Shown here piece by piece: positions 12,419 to 22,979 of a stretch of DNA of 64,000 nucleotides (position 1 is its first letter; every line of letters begins with the position of its first letter). The stretch is from Hippophae tibetana (Eukaryota > Streptophyta > Magnoliopsida > Rosales > Elaeagnaceae), in the NCBI GenBank assembly GCA_037013495.1, contig CM072812.1, positions 72,361,340 to 72,425,339 of the forward strand, read 5' to 3'. The notes under the pieces were generated by a model. The model searched no databases, was not told the DNA's origin, and saw nothing but the letters and a program-made list of their open reading frames with translations. Made by a program: the position numbers and the translations under genes.

Positions 12419-13270
12419 CTTTTATATAGGGCATGTTATTATGACTTCAAGCTAATCACTCGTCACATTTAGAAATGTTCTATGATTCTTCATTTTTTAA
12501 TCAATATCAAGAGAAAGATGTTAACATCAGAGTTAAACAATTATGTGATAGAGCATTAACACTTAACACAAATCAAAAGTTGATAATCCATTGGCCACTA
12601 ATGTTTGAACAAGGCCAAGATCATTGAATGTTGTTAATCCTTGATCTATATGGCAATCATGTTTGGTGTTGTGACTCAGCTTCCATAAAATTAAGTAAAG
12701 ATACAAAACAGTTGTTGAAATGTAAGAGTTATAACTAGTTATTTTTCTTCTACTATTCTCTGTAATATTTAATGAAAAACTAACTGTTATAAACTTTGAT
12801 AGGGCATGGAAGTTGTGGAATAAGAGTAGGGGCATTGCCCTTAAAAAATCTCATAAGCTTATATGGGACAAAGTTCTGGTACGTACAAACGAATATTAAT
12901 AATTTAATTAATTTTATTAGTGAATAATAAAGATGTTCAAATATGTAAAATAATGTATACTTGTTTTTTGTAGGTTCCATAACAAAATGATGGAGTCATG
13001 TGTGGTTATTATGTCATGAAGTTTATGAGCGAAATCATCACAAATATCAAATTTTCAATTAAAGATGTGGTAATCTATTTTACCAATATACCTTTTTAAC
13101 ATATATGAGTTATTTTTTGTGAATTCATGAAATTATATTCTTATTTTAAATTTAAATACATGTAGTTTTTTGGTTGGAACAAGTTGGTCTATGACTCACA
13201 AATATTTGATGATTTATGAGAATAATGGGCAGAACACATGGTTCAAATTATATCATCACAAGAAGAATCA
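11800..13270 (+). pseudogene. Ulp1-like (C48) cysteine protease relic of CACTA element 1
   Basis: Patches separated by intron-like gaps include PLMFEQGQDH (about 12595-12625, the region of the catalytic histidine), LILDLYGNHVWCCDS (about 12630-12680, the region of the aspartate) and QNDGVMCGYYVMKFM (about 12980-13027), which keeps the catalytic-cysteine motif CGYY. Ulp1-family proteases cleave SUMO; CACTA and some Mutator elements carry copies of unknown role. Stops are present, including one directly after GQDH. Confidence 0.75.
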
Positions 13271-13490
13271 TGAGAAGATTCTGATGGTCTTGAATAACAT
13301 ATGATAACATCATGGTAATTTTTATAATGCTTTAATTTCTATATTCCTGTATCTGAAGTGTGTGCAACTTGTTTGATAAATCTTTATGTGCTTATGTATT
13401 TAGGGAAATGAATTGTTACATGGACTTATTTTTTGCCCAAACTCTATCTCATCTCTCTTGCCTAGTTCCCTTGTATGATAACATCATGCT

Positions 13491-13808
13491 TTAATTTCTC
13501 TTATCCTTTTGGAATCATATTAGCAATGTATTAATCTTTTGTCTATAAATATGAAACTATCTGGAATCAAACTAATATTCTTAATACTATAATGAGCTCG
13601 AAATATGAAGTCAAGTGTAACTTTGATTTGTTACATGGGTCGGTTGTGCACCAAACAAGTGTTCCAAGTAACAAATCGGAGTTACACTTATTTCATATTT
13701 AGAGCTCATTATATCATTAAGAATACCAGTTTGATTGTAGATAGTTTCATATTTATAAACAAAAGATTAATACAATGTTAATATGATTTCGAATGGATAA
13801 GATTATTA
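13491..13808. repeat. Long inverted repeat (hairpin), about 144-bp arms
   Basis: Left arm 13491-13634 and right arm 13668-13808 are inverted copies with few mismatches, separated by a 33-bp loop. Shared blocks include attaatcttttgt, taaatatgaaactatct, attcttaat and gtaacaaat with its complement. RNA from either strand would fold into a long near-perfect hairpin. It may be a MITE inserted in the CACTA tail; I found no clear target duplication. Confidence 0.8.
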
Positions 13809-13839
13809 TTATATCCCTCTAGTTTCGGTGTGTTAATCT

Positions 13840-13990
13840 ATTTTACTAATTTTTTAACACATATAAGTTATTTTTAAATTTATGATATTATATTCTTAAT
13901 TTGAATTTAATTACATATAGTTCTTTGGTTGAAACAAGTGTGGTTATAATATGTAAATTTTTAATAATTTACAAGAAGAATGGACAAAAC
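13840..13990 (+). repeat. Second copy of the CACTA element 1 3' coding end
   Basis: Resembles 13070-13245: both contain aatctattttac, aacatatat/acacatataagttattt, atattatattctta and tagttttttggttggaacaa-like sequence. The stretch around the final Ulp1 intron and exon was therefore duplicated, with the hairpin lying between the copies. It could be local duplication or remains of a second, nested relative. Confidence 0.6.
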
Positions 13991-14230
13991 AGTTAAAGAC
14001 AAAAAATTTGTAACAAATAAGTTTGGACAAAATATTGTCACAATTTTGTTCCAAAATTGTCAATTTTAGACAATAAAAATTGGTCCCAAAAACTTTATTA
14101 AGAGAATAAATATGTTTAAGGGAAAAATTTATTCAAAATTAGAACAAACTTGTTTGTCTTATAAAATAATTTTCAAGGACAAGACTTTGTGACAAAATTT
14201 TAATTTTTAAAGATAAATGTTTTGTTCTTA

Positions 14231-14777
14231 ATTTTTGAGCAAGTTATCTATTGTTTTCATGGAAAATTTTATAGAATTTAAGAACGTAAATATTTACCTT
14301 TAATTCTTTTTTTATACATAAAATTGAATTTTGTTTAGTAGACTTTCTAAGACCCCTATTATAAAACAAAAAAAATGATAAATTTTTATCCCTAATTCTC
14401 ATTTGAGATAAAATCATAACTTTGGAGAAAAAAAGTCTTTGTCTAAAAAAAAAACACATTTTATTGTGGCGCAAACGAACTCAAATACCATTTGATGTTC
14501 ACCGGATGATCATAAATTGAATTGTAAGATTCATTCATTTGTTATCCATATTCTTTTTTGTTGCTAAATGTATCATTTTTTACTTGTAGGAGTTTTTTTT
14601 TTTTTTTTTGGAATGATATAGGATCCATCGACATTAACGGTAAAAGTTTCTAACATTACTCCCTAATTCGCGGCCAGTGTGTAAAATATTCATATTTTTA
14701 TTGTTTTCATGATTCCTCTGCCAGCAGCATGGCATGCATTGATTGAAAATATGGAAACACGAAATCCGACACTAATT

Positions 14778-14813
<36 letters not shown>

Positions 14814-15830
14814 TTAATTTACTTAGCAAAAAGATATTGCAAAAGGAATTAAATATTTTGTATAAACATGCTATAAAATTAATTTATGAAATTGATCAAT
14901 TTACCCTTATTTGTAATATTTTTCTTTTTATTATTTTAGTTAAATGTATTATATACTATGATTTTAGTTATTATTTTCATCCCTGCTACAGAAAACCATT
15001 ATTCTTCCGTATCAATTTTTTATCAATCTTTCTTTTATATCAATTTTTATGTTTCATCACTCTATTAAAAACAAACTCATCATTATTTTCAAAATAAATA
15101 AAATAGATAGTAGTATTTTTTTATATGAAAATATAGATACAACCATACAAATATGATTTCTATTTTAAATATTAATATATTTTTCTGTGAATGGTTTGTT
15201 AGGTTTTTTTAATAAGAAATATATATTGATAGTATGATACTTTTATTCAAAAGAGAGAAAAAAAATCTAAGAAAAAAGTTGAAATAAAAGCTGAATTAAT
15301 TGCAAAAACTAAAGAAAATGTTAAAAGTTGGGGGGAATTTATATTTTAAGAAGTCATACACTTTATTTTTAAAAAATGAGAAATTTAGCAAAAAGTAAAT
15401 TAAAATTACATTAACAAAAGTTAATCATACTATAAGTGCTTAATTGTAAATTAATTGGTTTATGAGTTCTTTTAAATCACTCTATTATATACGTTTTACT
15501 CTTTACCAAGAATAAAGCGCATATAACTAATACACCGTGGATAATAAAGCAAAACAAACCAACGAACATCCCTAAATCAAAATTTAAAAATATCGTACAA
15601 AGTCATATAAGCCTTTTGGATTAGATATTTCTTAATTTTATTTGAATAATTATGTCTTTTAGCTTATTTCCCATTAGGTATAAAATTGCATTAAATTAAA
15701 CTAAACATATCCATTACAATTTATATAAATAAGTGAAGCTAGCCATTACATACTTCGTTAAAGAGAAAGCAAGAGAGAAATAGAGAGTGAGGGAATTAAT
15801 TAAAATAGGTGGCAGGAGGAAAAATGAGTG
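14231..15830. other. AT-rich intergenic sequence
   Basis: No gene was recognised. It includes a poly-T tract near 14590 and an (AT)n microsatellite at about 14781-14811. The open frames here are AT-rich, of biased composition and without domains. Confidence 0.5.
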
Positions 15831-15833
15831 GAA

Positions 15834-16305
15834 ATTTGGAACCAAATTTGATGTCCTAAATTTATCTAAAATAACCATTTATTACTATATCTATTTTAAA
15901 ATTGGATTAATTTATTAATGTTAAGATAAAAAGGGTAAAAGTGTCAATTTAAAAAAGAAGAATATTAAATTATACTTTTTTTAGTAATTATATTTATATC
16001 CATTAAGATACATTCTTATTGAGTCAATCTTAATTAAATCCATTTTTAACCTAAATCTTAATTAAACCCATTTTTAAATTATTATATATTAAGTGATTTT
16101 TATAGACAAGAACCCAAAAATTAGTGAAAAGTTGGAACCAAATTTGATGTCCTAAATTTATCTAAAATAACCATTTATTATTATATCTATTTTTAAATTG
16201 GATTAAATTATTAATATTAAGATAAAAAAGGGTAAAAGTGTCAATTTTAAAAAAAGAATATTAAATTATATTTTTTTTAGTAATTATATTTATATCCATT
16301 AAGTG
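15834..16305. repeat. Direct repeat, two copies of about 172 bp
   Basis: Copy 1 (about 15834-16006) and copy 2 (about 16132-16305) both begin ttggaaccaaatttgatgtc, continue ctaaatttatctaaaataac and end ttatatccattaag. They differ at few positions, so the duplication is fairly recent. A further partial copy of the end lies near 16030-16080. Confidence 0.85.
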
Positions 16306-16599
16306 GGTCAATTTTTATTAATTATATATAAATTTTGGTATCAAATTATCTAGAATTGACATTAATTAATAAATTATTCAACTTATATCTTTTAAATGAG
16401 ATATTAGGTTGAATTTTAGCGGTAATATTTAGAATTTTCAGACCGATATTCATTATTAGCAGCCTTGCCCTACGGATGCGGGAACAAACTGAGCGCTCTT
16501 TTCATTCATTTATCTCCTACTTTCATTGACATTAGGGTCCCATTCAATATTTAATAAAGTTTGTCATGCAAACAGACATATTAGGGAAAAAGTTTTTTT

Positions 16600-19500
16600 T
16601 TAATAAGAAATATATATTAGGGAAAAAGTTAAATTATTACTTTTTACTTATTTCTTATTTTATTATTTTTAATTTATTTTTGAAACAGTTATATTTATAG
16701 AATATATAAAAAAAATGTGGGTTATTGGTGGTTCGTTTTGTTAAATGTCGTAGTTTTTTATATTTATAAAGTTAATTTATACTATAACGTAAAAAATTAA
16801 ATTTTAAAAACATCATTTTTTAATAAAAAATACATGTAATAATATCAAAATTGTATACGATGAGAATATCAATATTTGAATTTTTTTTTTTTTTATATAC
16901 ATAAGATATTTTATATTTATTAGGAGATTATGTGATATGATTATCATTTAAAAATAGATTTTAAAGTAATATTTTTTAATAAAAATACATACACTATTAA
17001 TGTAAAAATTAAATTTTAATACACTATTTGTATATAATAATAATATCAAGTCCCTTTAATTTATACTATAAATTTATAAAATTTAATTTTTAAATATAAA
17101 TTGTATAAGAACAATTCCAATATTTAAATTTATGCTTTTAAATATTGTATTCTATACATACCCCTTGATTATAAATTAAACATAAATAGTTTTTTTATTT
17201 GTTCATTATTTAAATAATTTTTTTCATTATCATTGTTTACGTCATTTTTTTAAATTTTTTTTTACATATTGTATTCTATACTTATAATGTCACTATAAAA
17301 TAACAACTCTTTTTTGTCTAATTCATGTATGAATTAAATTATTTAAATAATTTTTTTTAACAATCGTGGTCCTTTTTAAAAAGTCAATTTATATTATAAA
17401 TTTTAAAAATTAAAATTTTAAAGTATTATTTGTATAAAATTAGATTTTTCAAATATCAATAATATTAAGATTCTTAAATTTATATTATAAATTTAAAAAA
17501 ATTAATTTTTAAATATAATGTGTATAATGATACTTAAACTTATATTTTGTAAAAAAATATTTTGTAATTATCATGTCACTATAAAATTATAATTAATAAT
17601 AATATAAATAAAAAAATATTTTAATTATATAATCTTAAAAATTTGTATAAATTAATTTATAAGTTTATTTCCTGTTTTTCTTGTCATAATAAATATGTGT
17701 TTTATATTCCATTCATCCATTTTGTTGTTCGTCATGTCTTTTTTAATTATAAATTAATTTTATATTATATTTAATTTTTTTTTACTTTTCAATAAAAATT
17801 ATATATAATAATAATAATAATAATAAAATTATATAATGTGAATAATAATATTTGAATTTTTAATTTTTTATAAGACATTTTATATTTACCATGAAATTAT
17901 GTAATTATAACTATGTCATTTAAAAGTAGATTTTAAAGAATCAATTTTTAATAAAAAAAAATAAACACAATAATAATATTACAATTATATATTATGATAA
18001 TACTAATACTTAAATTATTTTTTCTATAGGATACTTTATACTTAACACTATATTAAGTCATTTAAATTATGTATTCTACACAATAATGACATCAAGACTT
18101 TTAAATTTGATCTATAAATTTAAAAAATAAAATTTTAAATGTAATAAGTATAATGTCAATACCAAGACTCTTAAAATTATTTGTATAAAATAATAGTATG
18201 AAAACTCTTAAAATTATAATATAATTTAAAAGTTATACACTTAAATGTAATAGTTAAATAGGGTATTTATCATCCCTTTTTTTAGGTTGACAAATCTTAA
18301 AAATTAGATTTTTCAAACATCATTTATATGCAATGATAAAATTAAGATTCTTAAATTTATACTATGAATTTAAAAAACTTAATTTTTAAATATAATGTAT
18401 ATAATGATAATATCATACTTAAACTTATACTTTGTATAAAAAACTTTGTAATTATAAGTCATTATAAAGTTATAACTATCATATAAATATAAATTAATTT
18501 TATTAAATAATCTTAAAAAAATCATAAAAATTATGTTTAAAATATTATATTTTATTTATAAATATTAAATAATATAATAACTTTAATATATATATATATA
18601 TATATATATACATGTTACATGTTCTTATTCCATCAAATATAAGTTTCAATTCGTTTCAATTCGTGCACCACCACTACCACCAATCCTAATCATACAATAT
18701 AATTTAGGTTTTGAAATCTTTAAATTATATAGTATATAATCCATTCATCCATTTTGTTGTTCTTCGTGGTCTTTTTTTAATTATAAAGTTAAATTTATAT
18801 TATAATTAAAAAAATTAATTTTTTTACTCTTCAATAAAAATTATATACAATAATAATATTAAAATTATATATTATGAATAGTAATACTTGAATTTTTATT
18901 TTTTTATATAAGACATTTTATATTTACCATGAAATTATGTGATTATGACCATGTCATTTAAAAGTAAATTTTAAAGCATAGATTTTTAATAAAAAAATAT
19001 ACACAATAATAATATTAAAATTATGTATTATGATAGTATCAATACTTAAACTTTTATTTTTTTATATAAGATACTTTATACTTAACACTATATTAAGTCA
19101 TTTAAATTATGTATTGTACACAATAGATAATATCAAGACTTTTAAATTTAATCTATGAATTTAAAAATTAAATTTTTAAATGTAATAAGTATAATGTCAA
19201 TTCCAAGACTAGGTCTTTTAAATGTAACACTTTATACTTGTCACTTCATTATTAAATTATGACTAAGTTTTTTTTAATAAATTTAAAAATTAAAATTTTA
19301 AAGCACTAAAAGTGTAAATAATGCACCATTTTTACACAATTTATACAATTAATTTAAAAATTAAAATTTTAAATGTATTGCATATAATAACAATACAAAG
19401 ACTTTAACTTATGCTTTTAATTATGGTATTCTAAGCTTATTACTTGACTATAAATTTATATCTAAATAATTTTTTTATTTGTTCATTGCTTAAAATAAGT

Positions 19501-20235
19501 TTTATTTTCATTATCTTTATTGAAGTCATTTTTTTTACTTTCTTACATATAAATCTTTAATGAATAAAATATATATAATGATAATACAAAATTTTAAACT
19601 TATATTTTATCTATGACATTTTATATTTATTACGCCACTTTTTCTATTTAACTCATGTATTAATTAAATTATAATTAAATATTATTTAATTTTTTATCAT
19701 CATAGTCTCTTTTTAAATTAAATTTATACTATAAATTTTAAAAAGTTAGATTTTTAAAGCACTATTTATACACAATAATAATATGAAGACTCTTAAATTC
19801 ATACTATGAATTTAAAATTAGACATTTAAATGTAATGTTTGAGCTTGCCATAGTCATCCCTTTTGTTAAGTTAATAAATCTTAAAAATTGGATTTTACAA
19901 ACACCATTTATACACAAATGATAATATCAAGACTCTTAAGTTTATACTATGAATTTTAAAAAATAAATTTTTAAATGTAATATGTATAATGATAATACTA
20001 CACTTAAATTTACGTTTTATATAGGATACTCGACATTTATCATGTCATTATGAAGTTATGACTATGATACAAATATAAATTAATTTTATTAAATAATTAT
20101 TTAAAAATAATTTGAATAAATTAACTTATAAGTTCACTTCTTGTTCTTGGCTCATATCATATATGTGCTTAAAATATTATATTTTATTTGTAAATATTAA
20201 ATTTTATAACAACTTTAAAGTTTTTTTGTATTATA
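16600..20235. repeat. AT-rich macro-repeat, degenerate units of about 110 bp and 0.5-1 kb
   Basis: The basic theme 'atcaagactcttaaattta, tactatgaatttaaaaa, ttaaatgtaatatgtataat, gataata' recurs many times. At larger scale about 470 bp at 17705-18175 recurs at 18738-19210 (both begin ccattcatccattttgttgt), and about 290 bp at 18265-18560 recurs at 19855-20215. The whole is extremely AT-rich with runs of T and (TA)n. No coding capacity was seen; most short open frames are artefacts of composition. Confidence 0.75.
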
Positions 20236-20239
20236 TAAT

Positions 20240-20516
20240 AGACAGATTCTCTATCAATTTCTCTTGTCCTTTTTCATTCACATTAATGAAGTATATATAT
20301 TGAAAAATATTATTGAGAATTGATTTCCTAAAAATCCTCTTAATCACACAAATATATATACCTAAAATACAAAGATTAAATTAAGGAAAAATATTTCTCA
20401 AAAGATATGCATAATAAATTCATATTTTAATCAACTACTAAATTAAGGAAGAAGATTTCTCAAAAGCTATGCATAATAAACTCCTATTTTAGTCACAATA
20501 ATATTAATATCGTAAT
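20240..20516 (-). repeat. LTR (3' LTR) of the old copia fossil
   Basis: Shares with 27641-27809 the blocks agaattctctatcaattt, ttgatttcctaaaaatcct, atgcataataaactcctatt and cacaataatattaatatc. An internal segment around 20380-20440 is repeated once more at about 20445-20500. Confidence 0.75.
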
Positions 20517-20772
20517 ACCCCCCTCAAGTTGGAGCGTGAAGATCTTGAACGCCCAACTTGTAAAGTAGAAACTCAAATTTCGCTTTCCCCAATGCTTTTG
20601 TAAAGATGTCTACCAATTGAACACTAGTGGAAACATATGACGGACAAATAATCAATTCAGTCACCATATCTCAAACAAAATGGCAATCAACCTCTATATG
20701 CTTTGTTCTTTCGTGAAAAACTAGATTTTGAGCAATGTACAACACCGATTGACTATCACAATACAACTTTAT

Positions 20773-21000
20773 TGTTGGTGTCTGCTGTGGTGCATGCTAC
20801 AAACAGTGGCAGACACAAATGCTCAGTGGAGTAAAACATGGAGCAGACAATAAAATTAGTGGAGCCATAAAACATGGATGTGCTGTAATTATGATTATTG
20901 TTTTTAATTCTCGTTTTTTCTTGTATACATATATCTGAACTCTTGTAAAGAAAGATTAGAACAGAGAAATACAGAAATACAGAAACTATTAACATTAACA
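20773..21000 (+). repeat. 5' LTR of the young copia
   Basis: 228 bp, TGTTGG to TTAACA, carrying the promoter/terminator signals expected of an LTR. A 13-bp spacer and the primer binding site follow. It aligns end to end with 26307-26534. Confidence 0.93.
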
Positions 21001-21013
21001 CCAATAAATTGAC

Positions 21014-21026
21014 ATGGTATCAGAGC
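21014..21026 (+). other. Primer binding site of the young copia
   Basis: TGGTATCAGAGC is the classic plant copia primer binding site complementary to the 3' end of initiator methionyl-tRNA. It lies 13 bp inside the 5' LTR end. Confidence 0.9.
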
Positions 21027-21520
21027 AGAGTTATTGGTTGTCCTAATGAAAGAATAAGTTACCTACTAAGTTGATTCTGTTCTCCTTTAACTGATTTGGT
21101 GTCATATGCTCAACAGATTGTGTTAATATGTGCATATTTGGCTGATAATTGGCCAGGATTTGGGATAGCCGTTCAAGCTGCTCGTTGGAGTCATCACAGT
21201 TCCTACATTCCATTCGAGCTGCTACTGTGGGGCATTCATATTGTTCTTCAGCCCTACAATTCTGTAAAACAAAAAAAAACAAAAAAAGAAAATTTTTGCA
21301 GTGATCAGATTGATGATAAAGATGGTTCCAAGTATTGATGAAAAACTGAAAGTGATAGAAGGAAAAATCTGCACGCATTAGTTCCAGTAAAAAAAAAAAA
21401 AAACAGCTTCAGTTCCTTTTCTTTCTATGAACTTTTTTGGTTCAGATTGAGAAATCACAAGCTGTTCGTTGATCCTCCATCAAAAGAAGGAAGGCGCTGC
21501 TCTTCCAAGAGGTTGCTGTT

Positions 21521-21779
21521 GAGAAACGCAGTCGAAGAAACTGCTGAGGAACTCAGAGGAAGCTCCTGAGCAACGCAGTCGAAGAAGTTGCTGAGAAACG
21601 CAGTCGAAGAAGTTGCTGAGAAACGCAGTCAAAGAAGCCGCTGAGAAACGCAGTCGAAGAAGCTGCCGAGAAACGCAGTCGAAGAAGCTGCTGCAGAACT
21701 CAGAGGACGTTGCTGAGGAACGCAGAGGAAGCTGCTGAGGAAATCAGAGGAAGCTGCTGAGGAAATCAGAGGAAATTGC
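21521..21779 (+). repeat. Minisatellite in the young copia leader, 22-25 bp units
   Basis: About eleven units alternate between a 25-bp type (gagaaacgcagtcgaagaag then ctgct) and a 22-bp type (gaggaactcagaggaag, ctgct). The array lies in the 5' untranslated leader between the primer binding site and gag. Repeat number probably varies between family members. Confidence 0.85.
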
Positions 21780-21999
21780 GTGAAGTGGGAAGAGGAAAAA
21801 ATTAGGGTTACACGAAGCTGCGCGATTTGAAAAAAAAATGTTAGGGTTACGGAATGTTGTATATATAGCGGTGTGTGAAGTGTAAAAAAAAAAAAAAAGG
21901 AAAAACGGAAGAAAAAAATAATTTAGATTTCATGACGGAATCAAGAGATTTAACCACCAATTTCATTTTGGAAGATTTGACGGTGAAAATGACGGAAGT

Positions 22000-22860
22000 T
22001 CTAACCAGAGCTCAGATCAGCTCACAACCTCTGCTAACTGAATCGTCAACTGCTCCTATTAGTATCAAGTTGGGAGGATCCAACTATGCCTTATGGTCCC
22101 AGGTGGTGGAGATGTATATCTCTGGCAAAGACAAACTGGGATATATTAATGGAGATTTTCCTCAACCTACTGAAACCGACCCCTCATTTAGGAGATGGCG
22201 CACTGAAAATGCCATTGTCAAAGGATGGTTAATCAATTCAATGGACCCCTCCTTGATTGCAAATTTTATCCGATTCCCAACTGCGAAACAAGTTTGGGAT
22301 TCTGCTGCTACCACTTACTATGATGGGACAGACACGTCTCAAGTATATGATCTTCGCCGCCGAGTTACTCGTACGAAGCAAGCGGGTGGATCAATTGAAA
22401 AATACTATAATGACCTTCAAGGGTTATGGCGTGAAATTGATTTCCGCCGTCCTAATCCAATGGAGTGTGCGAATGATATACAAAAATACAACTCCATCCT
22501 ACAGGAAGATTGAGTGTATACCTTCCTTGATGGACTTGATGATAGATTGGATAAAACTCGAAGTGATGTGCTTCAGATCAAACCATTCCCTACGGTGGAA
22601 CAAGCCTATGGATTCATCCGTAGGGAAGAAGTCAGGCAGACCGTAATGATCACAGGTGTAGATACTACACCCGGAGCAGTTATGGCTTACAAAGGGATCA
22701 AGGGACACCATAATCCGATGCTACCAAAACCAGGAACCTTTTTGGGTAGCAAGAAATCCACGGGAAATCCATCGTCTGCTGACATGAAATGTGGTCATTG
22801 TGGAAACTCTAAACACACCCGTGAAAACTGCTTCAAACTACATGGGTATCCAGAATGGTG
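22000..22860 (+). pseudogene. Gag region of the young copia
   Basis: Fossil capsid region: the N-terminal copia gag signature (NYALWSQVVEMYISGKDKLG near 22080) and the LRRRVTRTKQAGGSIEKYYN motif are followed by a CCHC zinc knuckle, CGHCGNSKHTRENCF, near 22790-22835. The family normally makes gag and pol as one polyprotein. Close to intact but counted among the element's few breaks. Confidence 0.85.
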
Positions 22861-22979
22861 GAATGATCTTCAAACAAAGAAAAAGAGGGAAGCCACTGGG
22901 AAAGCTGCTGTGGCTACCAATACTACATCATTATCCCTTATTCCTCAGACCGAATCTTCCCAAGATCCAGGTATTTCAA

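Larger units (their letters stand above)
7640..14230 (+). mobile_element. Decayed CACTA (En/Spm) transposon, element 1
   Basis: Plus-strand relics lie in the usual order for a plant CACTA element: transposase-associated domain and TNP2 transposase, DUF4218, DUF4216, a Met/Pro-rich segment and a Ulp1-type cysteine protease. All are broken by multiple stops and frameshifts. Neither CACTA terminus was found. The segment from about 13990 to 14230 has short inverted motifs (ggacaaaatattgtc, tttgtcc-like) of the kind found subterminally in CACTA elements, so the right end may be near there; the left end is probably lost. Protein-level similarity to element 2 (34812-42863) is clear throughout. Confidence 0.8.

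Noticed and set aside
14837-15097. 86-codon hydrophobic open frame
   Set aside because: AT-rich sequence encodes Phe/Ile/Leu by composition; no homology recognised.
21043-21378. Minus-strand open frame with cysteines (about 111 codons)
   Set aside because: Lies in the leader of the young copia on the opposite strand, with no known domain.
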